From assembly GCF_028198165.1 (NCBI RefSeq), contig NZ_CP116339.1:1345001-1409000 (forward strand): a stretch of 64,000 nt of DNA, written 5' to 3'. The notes beneath the pieces were generated by a model, which was given only the letters and a program-made list of their open reading frames with translations, did not search any database and was not told the DNA's origin. Below are positions 30,134 to 40,274 of this stretch, in pieces. A program made the position numbers and the translations under genes. The stretch's first letter is position 1. The number at the start of each line of letters is the position of its first letter. The stretch is from Pseudoxanthomonas sp. JBR18 (GTDB lineage Bacteria; Pseudomonadota; Gammaproteobacteria; Xanthomonadales; Xanthomonadaceae).

Positions 30134-30745
30134 TCATCGCTCCTTCCGGTGGAGTCGTATTCCGTTTTGAGACGCCCTTGGCAAAGACGGCGAAGACGCG
30201 CGCGGACGGGGCGCGGTCACGTTCGGGCTCACCGCACGCGGCGGCTGGGCCACTGCAGGTCGGGGCGGGCCGCCGGAGACGCGAGCCGGCCCATCTCGTC
30301 GTCCCATGGGGCGCGGCACGTCACGATCGAAATGCGGGGGCCGCGGTCGACCCCCCGGACGGATGGGGTGATCCGGCCGGCCGCCGCCGACCATGGGCGG
30401 CGGGGGGCGATGGCCATCCGGACGATCAGGCCGGTGATCTCCGTCATGATCGTGGTGTCCGCCGTGGTGGTGGTCGTGGTCGTGGTCGCCATGATGGTCC
30501 GGACGCTTGCGGATCACGTAGTAGGTCGGTCCGGGATAGCCGTAGCCGGGGTAGCCATAGCCGTAGCCGCCGTACGACCCATACGCCCCACCGTAGTACC
30601 CGCGGTAATACCCGTCCGGATAGGTGTACTCGTAGGTCTGACGCCCCTGGTAATAGCCGCCGGGCCCACTCCCACTCGCGTAATCGTAGGTGGCACATCC
30701 GCTCAGGCCGGCCACGGCCAGGGCGGAAATCAAGAGACGGTTCAT
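30134..30745 (-). CDS. Lipoprotein rich in Gly/Tyr and His/Asp
   Basis: 203 residues starting MNRLLISALAVAGLSGCAT. The lipobox LSGC gives Cys17 as the lipidated residue. Residues ~22-73 are a Gly-Tyr-Pro low-complexity region, residues ~82-110 a His/Asp-rich run (HHGDHDHDHHHGGHHDHDG), and the rest is rich in Pro and Arg. The histidine run could bind metal ions. Similar short Gly/Tyr-rich lipoproteins are common in Xanthomonadaceae, but no function is established. A minus-strand terminator follows. Confidence 0.75.
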   Translation of the reverse strand: MNRLLISALAVAGLSGCATYDYASGSGPGGYYQGRQTYEYTYPDGYYRGYYGGAYGSYGGYGYGYPGYGYPGPTYYVIRKRPDHHGDHDHDHHHGGHHDHDGDHRPDRPDGHRPPPPMVGGGRPDHPIRPGGRPRPPHFDRDVPRPMGRRDGPARVSGGPPRPAVAQPPRAVSPNVTAPRPRASSPSLPRASQNGIRLHRKER

Positions 30746-30884
30746 GGCGGACCCCCTGGTCTGCACCTTTTCGTATGGATCCCAGCTTGGGCGTGACGCA
30801 TTGAACCCGTCATAAATTCTTGCCAGCGCTGACACATCGCAGCCATTGGCGCCTGCATCCAGGGCCATCGGGTAATCTTGCCCC

Positions 30885-31844
30885 ATGCCGCACGCCCTCC
30901 CCTGTTTCGACGACGTCCTCGACGCCGCCGCCCGGATCGCGCCGCATGCGCGCGTGACGCCCACCCTCACCAGCCGCACGCTCGACGGACTTTCCGGGGC
31001 CCGACTGTTCCTCAAGGCCGAGCACCTGCAGCGCAGTGGCGCCTTCAAGTTCCGCGGGGCCTGCAATGCGGTGTGGTCGCTGACACCTGAACAGGCGGCC
31101 TGCGGCGTGGTCACCCACTCCTCGGGCAACCACGGCGGCGCCCTCGCCCTGGCGGCCCAGACCCGCGGGATCGCCTGCCATGTGGTGGTGCCCGAAGGCG
31201 CCGTGGAGGCCAAGCTGGCCTCGATCCGGCGTTACGGCGCCACCGTGCACCCGTGCGCACCAACCATCCATGCGCGCGAAAGCGTCGCTGCCCAGGTGCA
31301 GGCGGCCACCGGCGCGCAGCTGATCCACCCCTATACCCATCCGGCGGTGATCGCCGGACAGGGCACCGCGGCGCTGGAACTGCTGGAACAGGCCGGTCCG
31401 CTGGACATGATCGTCGCCCCCCTCGGTGGCGGGGGCCTGGCCTCGGGCACGGCCCTGTCGCTGCATGCGCGCAATCCCCAGGCCATGCTGTGGCTGGCCG
31501 AGCCGGAAGGCGCGGCCGATGGCGCCCGTTCGTTCGCCGCCGGCACCCTGCAGCTGGATTTCGTCCCCGACACGATCTGCGATGGCCTGCGCGGCACCCT
31601 GGGCGCACCCAACTTCGAACTGCTGGGCCAGCATGGCGCGCAGGTGTTGACCGTCAGCGACACCGACACGCGGGCGGCCATGCGCCTGCTGTGGCAGGTC
31701 ACCAAGCAGACAGTCGAGCCATCGTCGGCCATCACCCTGGCTGCGGTGCTGGCGCACCCGGCGCGGTTCGCGGGCAAGCGTGTCGGCCTGATCCTGTCCG
31801 GCGGCAATATCGACCTGGACGCACTGCCCTGGGCCGGCGCATGA
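30885..31844 (+). CDS. PLP-dependent threonine/serine dehydratase or serine racemase-like enzyme
   Basis: 319 residues, fold-type II PLP enzyme. The Schiff-base lysine is in RSGAFKFRGA, the substrate loop is SSGNHGGALA, and the phosphate-binding loop is GGGGLASG. No C-terminal ACT domain is present, so it is a catabolic-type dehydratase or a racemase rather than biosynthetic IlvA. Its stop overlaps the next gene's start by four bases. Confidence 0.85.
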   Translation: MPHALPCFDDVLDAAARIAPHARVTPTLTSRTLDGLSGARLFLKAEHLQRSGAFKFRGACNAVWSLTPEQAACGVVTHSSGNHGGALALAAQTRGIACHVVVPEGAVEAKLASIRRYGATVHPCAPTIHARESVAAQVQAATGAQLIHPYTHPAVIAGQGTAALELLEQAGPLDMIVAPLGGGGLASGTALSLHARNPQAMLWLAEPEGAADGARSFAAGTLQLDFVPDTICDGLRGTLGAPNFELLGQHGAQVLTVSDTDTRAAMRLLWQVTKQTVEPSSAITLAAVLAHPARFAGKRVGLILSGGNIDLDALPWAGA

Positions 31845-32443
31845 GGCGACGACGACGCGGGCTGTGGGGCTGGCTGTGGCGCCTGGGCGCCCTGGGCGTG
31901 CTGTGGCTGGCCGGCGTGTCGGCCTACATCATCTGGGTTGGCGACCGCGACCAGGCGGCGCCGGCCGACGTAGTGATCGTGCTGGGCGCGGCGGCCTACG
32001 ACGCGCGCCCTTCTCCGGTATTCGAAGAACGCCTGCGCCACGGGATCGACCTGTACAAGCGCGGCCTGGCCGGCCGGCTGATCTTCACCGGCGGGTTCGG
32101 CGGGGCCGGGGCGCGCTTTTCCGAATCCCAGGTCGGACGTCGCTATGCGCTCAAGGAAGGCGTGCCGGCCGACGCGATCCTGATCGAGACGGTCTCGCGC
32201 ACCACCCGCCAGAACCTGCACCAGGCCGCCCGCCTGATGCGGGAGAACGACCTGCACCGGGCGATCATCGTCAGCGATCCGCTGCACATGGCGCGCGCCA
32301 TGCGCCTGGCACGGCAGGAGGGCATCGATGCGCTGGCCTCCTCCACCCCGACCACGCGCTTCCGCAGCTTCAACACCAGCTGGCGCTTCCTGCTCAAGGA
32401 GCTGTACTACTTCCACCGCGACCTGGTCCTGGAGGCGGTCTAG
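31841..32443 (+). CDS. YdcF/SanA-family (DUF218) membrane-anchored protein
   Basis: 200 residues. One N-terminal hydrophobic segment (LGALGVLWLAGVSAYIIWVG) is followed by the DUF218 domain: DVVIVLGAAAYDARPSPVFEER, FTGGFGGAG, the SESQVGRRYAL segment and VSDPLHMARAMRLAR. Members of this family are linked to envelope functions, but the reaction is not generally established. Its ATG overlaps the stop codon of the dehydratase gene, so the two are coupled. Confidence 0.82.
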   Translation: MRRRRRGLWGWLWRLGALGVLWLAGVSAYIIWVGDRDQAAPADVVIVLGAAAYDARPSPVFEERLRHGIDLYKRGLAGRLIFTGGFGGAGARFSESQVGRRYALKEGVPADAILIETVSRTTRQNLHQAARLMRENDLHRAIIVSDPLHMARAMRLARQEGIDALASSTPTTRFRSFNTSWRFLLKELYYFHRDLVLEAV

Positions 32444-32463
32444 GGCCTGCGCCCACAGGCGCT

Positions 32464-32931
32464 ATGATGCTCGGGACTCCCATTGCGAAGATGCAGCAGA
32501 TGAAGATCGACGGATCCCGCCGGCAGGATCGCGCCACGGAACTGGTGCTGGCCTACTACGCCGCCTTCAACCGTGGCGATCGCCAGAGCATGCTGGCCCT
32601 GCTGACCGACGACGTCGCCCACGACCTCAACCAGGGCGCGCGCGAAACCGGCCTGGAGGCCTTCGTCGCCTTCATGCAACGCATGGACGCCTGCTACAGC
32701 GAGCAGTTGCGCGACATCGTGGTGATGGTCTCGCCCAATGGCGAGCGCGCCGCGGCCGAATACGTGGTGCACGGCACCTATCACCACAGCGACGAGGGCC
32801 TGCCGCCGGCCAAGGGCCAGACCTACGTGCTGCCCGGCGGAGCGTTCTTCGAAGTGCGCGGGGATCGCATCGCGCGGGTGAGCAACTACTACAACCTGCA
32901 GGACTGGATCGCCCAGGTCTCGGCGGACTGA
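32464..32931 (+). CDS. SnoaL-like / nuclear transport factor 2-fold protein
   Basis: Up to 155 residues; the true start may be the ATG at 32464, at 32467 or the later MKIDGSRR. The sequence LVLAYYAAFNRGDRQSMLALLTDDVAHDLNQG is the ketosteroid isomerase/SnoaL pattern, with a cone-shaped alpha+beta barrel expected. Such proteins act as small isomerases, hydrolases or binding proteins; no specific substrate can be read from the sequence. It lies 20 bases after the YdcF-like gene. Confidence 0.7.
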   Translation: MMLGTPIAKMQQMKIDGSRRQDRATELVLAYYAAFNRGDRQSMLALLTDDVAHDLNQGARETGLEAFVAFMQRMDACYSEQLRDIVVMVSPNGERAAAEYVVHGTYHHSDEGLPPAKGQTYVLPGGAFFEVRGDRIARVSNYYNLQDWIAQVSAD

Positions 32932-33034
32932 GTCCGCCTCCACGCCTGCTGCACTGCACCGGTCGCTCCCGCCGTTGCGTGCCATGCTCGTGGACCCCGC
33001 GCCGCTTCCACCCTTCATTACTGGAGTGAACCCG

Positions 33035-33361
33035 ATGATCAAGGTCAGCGTCATGTATCCGTTCCAGGCCGGCGCGCGGTTCGACCACGACTACTACGCC
33101 AATCGGCACATGCCGATGGTCGCCCAGAAGATGGGCGATGCCTGCCTGTACTACACCGTGGACAAGGGCATCGCCGGCGGCCTGCCGGGCAGCGACCCGG
33201 CCTTCGTGGGCATGTGCCACATCTTCTGCGCGTCAGTGGACAGCTTCAGCGCCAGTTTCGGCCCGCACGCGCAGGAAATCCTGGGGGACATCCCCAACTA
33301 CACCGACCTGGAGCCGGTCATGCAGATCAGCGAGGTCGTGGTCGGGCATCCTCCGGGCTGA
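33035..33361 (+). CDS. EthD-family protein
   Basis: 108 residues; GGAG lies nine bases before the ATG. The pattern MIKVSVMYPFQAGARFDHDYYANRHMPM is typical of the EthD ferredoxin-like fold, which includes small enzymes and accessory proteins of uncertain role. The nearby SnoaL-like gene may be a functional partner, but this is only a guess from adjacency. Confidence 0.72.
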   Translation: MIKVSVMYPFQAGARFDHDYYANRHMPMVAQKMGDACLYYTVDKGIAGGLPGSDPAFVGMCHIFCASVDSFSASFGPHAQEILGDIPNYTDLEPVMQISEVVVGHPPG

Positions 33362-33413
33362 CGCGCAGGGCGCATGCGCCTCACCCGCCGCTCGGGCCAG
33401 CCGGGCTGGGGCA

Positions 33414-34289
33414 TCAGCTCCGGCGGCGGATCGGGATGCGTGAGAGCGGCACGGCTGCCACGTCATGACCGCCCTCGCGGATCGGGGTCCCAGCCTCGGG
33501 TGCCCAGGCATGGGCATAGATCACTTCCCAGGTGCTGGGCAGGCGTCCGTCGGCGTCGCGTGCGCGGGCATAGGCGGCCCTGGCGGCGTCGAAGCGGCCT
33601 TTCCCGGTCAAGCTGGTGCGACGCGCGGACAGCGCGTTGGTCGCACCCAGCGCCCGCAGCTCGCGCATCAGCGCCGACAGGTCCGGATAGGTCAGGGTGA
33701 ACAGGTCGCGGTCCAGCACCGGGTCGCGGAAGCCGGCCATCATCAGCGCATCCCCGAACTGGGCGATCTGGGCGAAGGGATGCACATGCGGCGCGGTGTC
33801 GCCCGCGAAGGCCTCGCGCAGTTCGACCAGGGTCTCCGGCCCGTAGGTGGAGCACAGCAGCAAGCCGCCCGGACGCAGCACGCGGCGGAAGCCGGCAAAG
33901 ACCGCGGGCAGGTCTTCCAGGTCGTGCAGGCACAGGTTGCAGAACAGCACATCGACGCTGTGCTCAGCCACCGGCAGCGCGCGCGCATCGGCGCAGACAC
34001 GGGCGAACGGTTTCCACCAGCCGGCCTGCTTCCTGGCTTCGCGCAGCATCGGCAGGGCAACGTCCATGGCGATGACCCGCGCCTTGGGCCAGCGCTTATG
34101 CATGGCCGCGGCGGCGTGGGCCGGGCCACTGCCGACATCCAGGACGACCTGCGGCACGCGCGCATCCAGGTACTCCAGCGAGTCGAGCAGGCGGCTTTCG
34201 ACCTCGCGCTGGAGCGCGGCGGCATCGGTGTAGTGCGGGGCAGCGCGCGCGGCGGCGCGGCGAGACTGGCGGACATCGAAGATCGGCAT
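33414..34289 (-). CDS. bioC: Malonyl-[acyl-carrier protein] O-methyltransferase
   Basis: 291 residues, class I SAM methyltransferase. Visible motifs are VVLDVGSGPAHAAAAM (SAM-binding motif I), VIAMDVALPML, and DVLFCNLCLHDLEDLP. BioC methylates malonyl-ACP to begin pimeloyl chain synthesis for biotin. It is the downstream member of the bioF-bioH-bioC set on the minus strand. Confidence 0.85.
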   Translation of the reverse strand: MPIFDVRQSRRAAARAAPHYTDAAALQREVESRLLDSLEYLDARVPQVVLDVGSGPAHAAAAMHKRWPKARVIAMDVALPMLREARKQAGWWKPFARVCADARALPVAEHSVDVLFCNLCLHDLEDLPAVFAGFRRVLRPGGLLLCSTYGPETLVELREAFAGDTAPHVHPFAQIAQFGDALMMAGFRDPVLDRDLFTLTYPDLSALMRELRALGATNALSARRTSLTGKGRFDAARAAYARARDADGRLPSTWEVIYAHAWAPEAGTPIREGGHDVAAVPLSRIPIRRRS

Positions 34290-34362
34290 GGCGCCTATTG
34301 TCCGTCAGCCGCCGCAGGCGCGTCAGTCCGGCGCGCCGGAACACTGCGGCCGCGATCCGGGC

Positions 34363-35157
34363 TCACCGGCGCGCAGGTGGATCCGGACGGTCCATCGCCT
34401 GCTGCAGAAATGGCACCAGCGTCGCTTCCACCGCATCGAGCTGGGCCAGGAACGGCGCGTGCCCGCCCCCGGCGATCTGGGCGAAGGTGCCATCCGGCGT
34501 CAGCGCCGCCGCGGCCTGCATGCCGCGCGGCTGGACCAGTCGATCGCGCGCGCCTGCGATCCACAACGACGCCATGCCCAGCCCGGGCAGCACGTGGCGC
34601 AGGTCGCTGGCTTCCAGCAGCGCCAGTCCGGCGTGCAGCGCTTCAGGTGCCGGCTCGCCACGGGCGAAGAGCATCGCGCGCAGGGTGCGCAACGTGTCCT
34701 GCCCGTGTGGGCTGCCCAGCGTATCCAACGCGATGAAGCGCTCCAGTGTTCCCCGGTAATCCCGAGCCAGGTCGCGCTCGAACTGGGCGAACACCGCCGG
34801 GGGCACCGCATGCGGCCAGTCCGGCGCCGCCGTGAACCGGGGCACCGAGGACACCATCGCCAGGGCCCGCACCTGCCCGGAAGCTGCGGCTGCCTCGAGC
34901 GCGACCAGGCCACCCAGCGACCAGCCCAGCCAGGCCGCTGGCGGGGTCACCGCGCAGATCGCCTCGGCGCAGGCCTGCAGGGTCAGGGGCACGCCGCAGT
35001 CTCGACTGTGGCCGTGCCCGGGCAGGTCGACCACATGCAGCGCGAACCGATCCCGCAGGCGCGCCACCAGCGGCGCGAACACCCCGCCATGCAGCGCCCA
35101 GCCGTGCAGCAGCACCAGCGGGGACCCGGCGCCGACGACCTCGACGTGCAGGCTCAT
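34363..35157 (-). CDS. bioH: Pimeloyl-ACP methyl ester carboxylesterase
   Basis: About 264 residues from MSLHVEVV; an ATG two codons earlier (35163) is also possible. Alpha/beta hydrolase with LLHGWALHGGVF (typical BioH start), the nucleophile elbow GWSLGGLVA, an acid in AGARDRLV and a histidine in GGHAPFL. It removes the methyl ester added by BioC once the pimeloyl chain is complete. It lies between bioF and bioC. Confidence 0.88.
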   Translation of the reverse strand: MSLHVEVVGAGSPLVLLHGWALHGGVFAPLVARLRDRFALHVVDLPGHGHSRDCGVPLTLQACAEAICAVTPPAAWLGWSLGGLVALEAAAASGQVRALAMVSSVPRFTAAPDWPHAVPPAVFAQFERDLARDYRGTLERFIALDTLGSPHGQDTLRTLRAMLFARGEPAPEALHAGLALLEASDLRHVLPGLGMASLWIAGARDRLVQPRGMQAAAALTPDGTFAQIAGGGHAPFLAQLDAVEATLVPFLQQAMDRPDPPARR

Positions 35158-35209
35158 CGGCAACGCCAGCGCTGCTGGCCGCAGGATCTCCAGCGCATCG
35201 ATTCAGGCG

Positions 35210-36409
35210 TCAGGCGACGGTCTCGGCCTGCGGGGCCGGCACACGGGTGGCGGCCAGCGCGTCGACCAGGCCATCGACCTGCTCGGGCGTGTGCAGCGCC
35301 GAGAGCGTCACCCGCAGGCGGGCGGTGCCTTCGGGCACGGTCGGCGGGCGGATCGCAGGCACCCAGTAGCCCGCCCGCTCCAGCGCCGCCGACCAGGCCA
35401 GCGCCTGGGCATCGGGACCGCACAAGAGGGGTTGGATGGGGGTCTCCGACAGCCCCAGGTCCAGCCCTGCGGCTGCGGCGCGGGTGCGGAAACGGTCCAC
35501 CAGCCCGGTGAGCTTCTCCCGGCGCCATTCGTCGCGTCGCGCCTGGCGCAGGGCCTCGCTGCTGGCCGCGGCCAGGGCCGGCGGCAGGGCGGTGCTGTGC
35601 AGGTAGGGACGCGCGGTCTCGGCCAGGTGCTGGATCAGCGCGGCATCGCCGACCACCGCCGCGCCGTAGCCGCCCAGCGCCTTGCCCAGCGCCACCAGTT
35701 GCAGCGGGGCGTCCTCCACGCCCAGGCGGGCTTCGGCCACGCTGCCGCGGCCTTGCGGTCCGCGCACGCCGATGCCATGCGCATCGTCCACGTACAGCAT
35801 GGCCTTCTGCACGCGCGCCACCAGGGCCAGGCCACGCAGCGGGGCCACGTCGCCCTCCATCCCGAACACCCCGTCGGTGGCCAGCATCGCCGCACCCTCG
35901 GGCACGTTGCGCAGCTGGCGGATGGCGCCTTCGGCGTCGGCGTGTGGATAGCGCCGCAGTCGGCATCCGGCCAGCCGCGAGGCATCGAGCAGGCTGGCGT
36001 GGTTGAGCCGGTCCTGCACGCAAACATCGCCCTCCTCGCCCAGCAGGGCCTGCTGCACGGCCAGGTTGGCCAGGAAGCCGTTGGCGAACAGCAGCGCGGC
36101 CGGGCGCTCCAGCCACTCGGCCAGCTCCCGCTCCAGCGCCACGTGCGCGGCGTGATGGCCGCTGACCAGATGCGAAGCGCCGCTGCCCACCCCGTCTCGC
36201 CCGGCGGCGTCCTGCAGGGCGGTGGTCACCTGGAACTGCTGAGACAGGCCCAGGTAGTCGTTGCTGCTGAAGGCCACCAGCCAGCGCCCTTCGGTTTCCA
36301 CCCGCACGCCATCGCGCCGGCTCACGATGCGGCGCACGCGCACCCGATCCTGCGCCACGCGCAACTTGCGCAGCGCCGCGATGCGGTCATGCAGATCCGG
36401 GCGGGCCAT
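35210..36409 (-). CDS. bioF: 8-Amino-7-oxononanoate synthase
   Basis: 399 residues starting [18 protein letters not shown]-dependent alpha-oxoamine synthase: [34 protein letters not shown] and the Schiff-base lysine in [12 protein letters not shown]. It condenses pimeloyl-ACP or pimeloyl-CoA with alanine in biotin synthesis. The gene is divergent from comF, with 166 bases between them holding both promoters; bioH follows 52 bases downstream. Confidence 0.93.
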   Translation of the reverse strand: MARPDLHDRIAALRKLRVAQDRVRVRRIVSRRDGVRVETEGRWLVAFSSNDYLGLSQQFQVTTALQDAAGRDGVGSGASHLVSGHHAAHVALERELAEWLERPAALLFANGFLANLAVQQALLGEEGDVCVQDRLNHASLLDASRLAGCRLRRYPHADAEGAIRQLRNVPEGAAMLATDGVFGMEGDVAPLRGLALVARVQKAMLYVDDAHGIGVRGPQGRGSVAEARLGVEDAPLQLVALGKALGGYGAAVVGDAALIQHLAETARPYLHSTALPPALAAASSEALRQARRDEWRREKLTGLVDRFRTRAAAAGLDLGLSETPIQPLLCGPDAQALAWSAALERAGYWVPAIRPPTVPEGTARLRVTLSALHTPEQVDGLVDALAATRVPAPQAETVA

Positions 36410-36575
36410 GGTCCATCCTGTGCGTCGGCGAAGCTGGCTAGCGTAAAGCAGCGACCCCGCGTCGTGGCGACCGGCCAGGCCCGGTTTCGTGCCGCACGTC
36501 GCGCTGTGCGGTTCTGCGTCCGCGGCACGGTAGAGTCTGCTGCGACCCGACAGGCTGACACGGACCGTCATCGGC

Positions 36576-37280
36576 ATGGATCACAAGGGAATCGCGCACT
36601 GGCTGCGCCAGGCCGGCCGCGTTGCATGGGCACCGAAGTGCCTGGTGTGCGGCGAGGCGGGCGCTGGCGGACTGGACCTTTGCACCGGCTGCCGGGCGGC
36701 CCTGCCCTGGAACCACAATGCCTGCCCGCGCTGCGCCCTGCCCACGCCCCACGGCGAGCTGTGTGGCGCCTGCCTGCGCCGGCCACCGCCCCTGGACGCC
36801 ACGACGGCCTGCTTCACCTATGGATTTCCGCTGGATCGCCTCGTCCCGCGCTTCAAGTTCCATCAGGATCTGGCGGCCGGACGCCTGCTCGCCGAACTGG
36901 CCACGCCGCACCTGCGCCAGGCCGCGCGCCCCCAGGCGCTGGTGCCCGTCCCGCTGCATCGCGCGCGCCTGCGTGCGCGCGGCTACGACCAGGCCCTGGA
37001 ACTGGCGCGCCCGCTGGCGCGCGCCCTGTCACTGCCCCTGTCCGCAGACGCGCTCCTGCGGCCCCGCGCCACCGCCCCGCAGTCCGAGCTGGACGCCACG
37101 GCCCGACGCCGCAACCTGCGCCAGGCCTTTGCGGTCGACCCGGCCGCGAAACTGCCCGGGCACGTCGCGCTGGTGGACGATGTCATGACCACCGGCGCGA
37201 CCCTGGCCGCCTGCGCCCGCGCCCTGCGCCGCGCCGGGGTCCAGCGCGTCGACGCCTGGGTCATCGCCCGGGCCCCTTGA
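36576..37280 (+). CDS. comF: ComF-family phosphoribosyltransferase-like competence protein
   Basis: 234 residues. The N-terminal zinc-binding region has several CxxC pairs ([20 protein letters not shown]). The C-terminal domain has the PRPP-binding motif [21 protein letters not shown]. ComF/GntX proteins support DNA uptake in naturally competent bacteria. It is divergently transcribed from bioF. Confidence 0.9.
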   Translation: MDHKGIAHWLRQAGRVAWAPKCLVCGEAGAGGLDLCTGCRAALPWNHNACPRCALPTPHGELCGACLRRPPPLDATTACFTYGFPLDRLVPRFKFHQDLAAGRLLAELATPHLRQAARPQALVPVPLHRARLRARGYDQALELARPLARALSLPLSADALLRPRATAPQSELDATARRRNLRQAFAVDPAAKLPGHVALVDDVMTTGATLAACARALRRAGVQRVDAWVIARAP

Positions 37281-37302
37281 ACCGGCGTTGCCGTCTTGAT
37301 GT

Positions 37303-38745
37303 TCAGCCCGCGGGCGTCGGCATCACCGGCGGCACGTAGTCCAGGGTCATGCCCAGCAGCCACAGCAAGCCGATCACCAGCGGCACATGCACCAACAGCT
37401 GGATGAAGGTGAAGCCGACGATGTCGCGCGCCTTCAGCCCCAGCACGCCCAGCAGCGGCAACATCCAGAACGGATTGATCAGGTTGGGCAGCGCCTCGGC
37501 CGCGTTGTAGACCTGCACCGCCCAGCCCAGGTGGGCGTGGAGTTCGTTGGCGGCCTGCATCACGTACGGCGCCTCGACCAGCCACTTGCCGCCGCCGGAG
37601 GGCACGAAGAACCCCAGCACCGCCGAGTACACGCCCATCACCGCCGGGAAGGTGTCCTGCGTGGCCACGTGCACGAAGGCCTGCGACAGGTGGTGGGCCA
37701 GGGTGTCGCCATCGGCGCCCTTGGCCCCGGTGAGGATCATGGCGATGCCGCCGTAGAGCGGAAACTGGATCAGCACGCCGGTGGTGCTGGGCACCGCCTT
37801 GGCCACCGCGTTGAGGAAGCTGCGCGGCCGCCAGTGCAGCAACAGGCCAAACGACAGGAACAGGAAGTTGTAGGTGTTGAGGTTGGCAATGGCGCTGACC
37901 AGCGGCTTGGACGCGAACTCGGAAAACAGCCAGCCGAAGGCCAGCAGCGAGAGCAGCACGGTCAACAGCGGGCTGTATTCCAGCCATTCACCGGGGCGGG
38001 TGCGCGGCGGCAGCACGGCCTGCGGCTCGCCCGCGGCGGCCTCTTCGAACTCGGCCTGGGTGCGGGCGGCCTGGCCGGTGGGCGCGGTGAGCCAGCAGAT
38101 CACCAGCGACACGCCAATCAGCACTGCGGTCAGCACGATGGACTGCCACAGGAAGATCGTCTCGGTGAACGGCAGCACGCCGGTGATCTGCAGCAGGCCT
38201 GGCGGCATCGAGGCCGGGTTGGCCTGCAGCTGCGCGGCCGAGGAACTCAGGCCCATCGCCCACACCGCGCCCAGGCCCAGGTAGGCGGCCGCACCGGCGG
38301 CGCGATAGTCCATCTTCAAGTCGACGCGCCGGGCCAGCGCGCGCACCAGCAGGCCGCCGAACACCAGCGAGAACCCCCAGCTCAGCAGCGAGGCCAGCAT
38401 GCTGACCAGGCCCACGTACACGATCGCCCCGCGGCCGCTGCGCGGCACCTTGGCCAGCTGGTCGATGAAGCGCGCCACGATCGGCGCGGTCGCCACCGCA
38501 TAGCCGCCGATGACCACGAAGGCCATCTGCATGGTGAAGGGGATCAGGCTCCAGAACCCGCCGCCGAAGGCCTCTGCCGTCGCCTTCGGGCTGGCCCCGG
38601 CCAGCAGCGCGGCAATGGCCACGATGACCACGCCCAGCACCGCGAACACATAGGCATCAGGGAACCACTTTTCCGCCCACGCCGCGCTGCGCAGCGCCGC
38701 GCGCGCCATCAGCCCCTGCCGGGGCGTTCCTTCCACTTGTGCCAT
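37303..38745 (-). CDS. atoE: Short-chain fatty acid transporter (AtoE family)
   Basis: 480 residues with about 10-12 membrane segments. The family is recognised by the opening AEKWFPDAYVFAVLGVVIV, the region PSTTGVLIQFPLYGGIAMI, FFVPSGGGKWLVEAPYVM and NLINPFWMLPLLGVLGL. AtoE-type carriers import short-chain fatty acids such as acetoacetate or butyrate. No CoA-transferase pair for acetoacetate lies beside it; the nearest CoA-transferase is PcaIJ. Confidence 0.85.
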   Translation of the reverse strand: MAQVEGTPRQGLMARAALRSAAWAEKWFPDAYVFAVLGVVIVAIAALLAGASPKATAEAFGGGFWSLIPFTMQMAFVVIGGYAVATAPIVARFIDQLAKVPRSGRGAIVYVGLVSMLASLLSWGFSLVFGGLLVRALARRVDLKMDYRAAGAAAYLGLGAVWAMGLSSSAAQLQANPASMPPGLLQITGVLPFTETIFLWQSIVLTAVLIGVSLVICWLTAPTGQAARTQAEFEEAAAGEPQAVLPPRTRPGEWLEYSPLLTVLLSLLAFGWLFSEFASKPLVSAIANLNTYNFLFLSFGLLLHWRPRSFLNAVAKAVPSTTGVLIQFPLYGGIAMILTGAKGADGDTLAHHLSQAFVHVATQDTFPAVMGVYSAVLGFFVPSGGGKWLVEAPYVMQAANELHAHLGWAVQVYNAAEALPNLINPFWMLPLLGVLGLKARDIVGFTFIQLLVHVPLVIGLLWLLGMTLDYVPPVMPTPAG

Positions 38746-38837
38746 GTGCCGCTCCCGATCCGCCAGTCAGCGGCATTGTGTGGAAGCGGTTGCGTCGCGG
38801 TCTGCTGGACCTTGGTCTAGCGCTGCGCGCCGGGCGG

Positions 38838-39734
38838 TCAGTGCCCGAGCATCAGGTCGGCCACGATGCCGGCGAACACCGCCGCCCCGACCCAGTTGTT
38901 GTGCAGGAAGGCCTTGAAGCACGGCCCGCGCGCGCGGTGTCGCGTCAGGAAGAATTCGTACACGACCAGAAGCACGCCCACCCCCAGGCCGCATCCGTAA
39001 TACAGCCCCAGCCCGGCCTGCCTGCCGACCAGGGCCAGGGTGGCGAAGGTCAGCGCGTACAGCACGCCCTGGATCACCAAGTCCAGGTCGCCAAACAGGA
39101 TCGCGGTGGACTTGGACCCCGCACGCAGGTCGTCCTCGCGGTCGACCATGGCATACCAGGTGTCATAGGCCGTGGCCCACAGGATGTTGGCGGCGTACAG
39201 CAGCCAGCCCAGGGCCGGCACCGTGCCCTGGATGGCGGCGAAGGCCATCGGGATGCCGAACCCGAACGCCAGCCCCAGGTAGACCTGCGGCAAGTAGGTG
39301 TATCGCTTCAGATAGGGGTAGCTCGCCGCCAGGAATGCAGCCACCACGCTCAGCACGATGGTCAGCCGGTTCATCGTCAGCACCAGGCCGAAGGCCACCA
39401 GCATCAGCACCGCGAACACCCACAGCGCCTCGCGCCCGCTGACCTGGCCCGATGCCAACGGCCGGTCGCGGGTGCGCTCGACCTGCGGGTCCAGCCAGCG
39501 GTCGGCGTAGTCGTTGATCACGCACCCGGCCGAGCGCGTCAGCCACACGCCGGCGGTGAACACCAGCAGTGTCCACCACGGCGGCATCCCGCCAGCGGCC
39601 AGCCACAGCGCCCACCAGGTCGGCCACAGCAGCAGCAGCACCCCGATCGGCCTGTCGCCGCGGACCAGCTTCCAGTAGAGCGCCAGGCGCCCAGGCGGCG
39701 TCACCACCGGCGTATCGAAACGTTCGTAACCCAT
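38838..39734 (-). CDS. ubiA: 4-Hydroxybenzoate octaprenyltransferase
   Basis: 298 residues starting [10 protein letters not shown]. Membrane prenyltransferase with both aspartate-rich motifs: [20 protein letters not shown] and [12 protein letters not shown]. It attaches the polyprenyl chain to 4-hydroxybenzoate in ubiquinone synthesis. Length and motifs are normal; earlier in-frame ATGs lie outside the conserved region. Confidence 0.94.
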   Translation of the reverse strand: MGYERFDTPVVTPPGRLALYWKLVRGDRPIGVLLLLWPTWWALWLAAGGMPPWWTLLVFTAGVWLTRSAGCVINDYADRWLDPQVERTRDRPLASGQVSGREALWVFAVLMLVAFGLVLTMNRLTIVLSVVAAFLAASYPYLKRYTYLPQVYLGLAFGFGIPMAFAAIQGTVPALGWLLYAANILWATAYDTWYAMVDREDDLRAGSKSTAILFGDLDLVIQGVLYALTFATLALVGRQAGLGLYYGCGLGVGVLLVVYEFFLTRHRARGPCFKAFLHNNWVGAAVFAGIVADLMLGH

Positions 39735-39933
39735 GTGCAAAGCGTAGCAGCCCGGCAGGCGGCGGCAGGCCGGGCCGCCGGCCGACGCTGCGCCGTCACG
39801 GGTCGTCCGCGCCGGCTCGCGACCGGTCTGGTGGCCCACCGACGCGATCCTTGGCATCCGGTTCGCTTCGCGGCGCGCTTTCAGGGATAATGCCCCGCTC
39901 CGCCGGCCCTGCCGCGCGGGATGCAGCATCCAT

Positions 39934-40010
39934 GCGCCTGTAGCTCAGCCGGATAGAGTAGTGGCTTCCGAAGCCATTGGTCGGGGGTTCGAATCCCTCC
40001 AGGCGCACCA
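39934..40010 (+). tRNA. tRNA-Arg (anticodon CCG)
   Basis: 77 bases with encoded CCA. The acceptor stem pairs GCGCCTG with CAGGCGC; the anticodon loop TTCCGAA gives CCG, which reads CGG. The T arm (GGGGGTTCGAATCCCTC) is standard. Confidence 0.95.
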
Positions 40011-40045
40011 TCTGCTCCTCCGCAGTCGTCCGGAGACGTCCAAAG

Positions 40046-40069
40046 CCCTCGAGAAGTCGGGGGTTTTTT
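40046..40069 (+). terminator. Intrinsic terminator after tRNA-Arg
   Basis: Stem CCCTCGA / TCGGGGG (one G-T pair) with loop GAAG, followed by TTTTTT. It lies 36 bases after the tRNA. Confidence 0.75.
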
Positions 40070-40274
40070 GTTGCCTGAGGTTTTTGGGATCAGGCCTTGA
40101 ACTATGGGGAGAAGAGGCAGGCTCACCGAAGCGTCCGCCAGCGTGCCTGCCTGACCGGGGCGCGGTGAGAACGCCGCATGACGCCGCGGGGGCCGACGCC
40201 GAAGGCAAGACCGGTGTCGGCTGGCCGCCGCGCGAAACCTTGGGGCTTGGCTACCTGCCACACGAGGTCCTGGA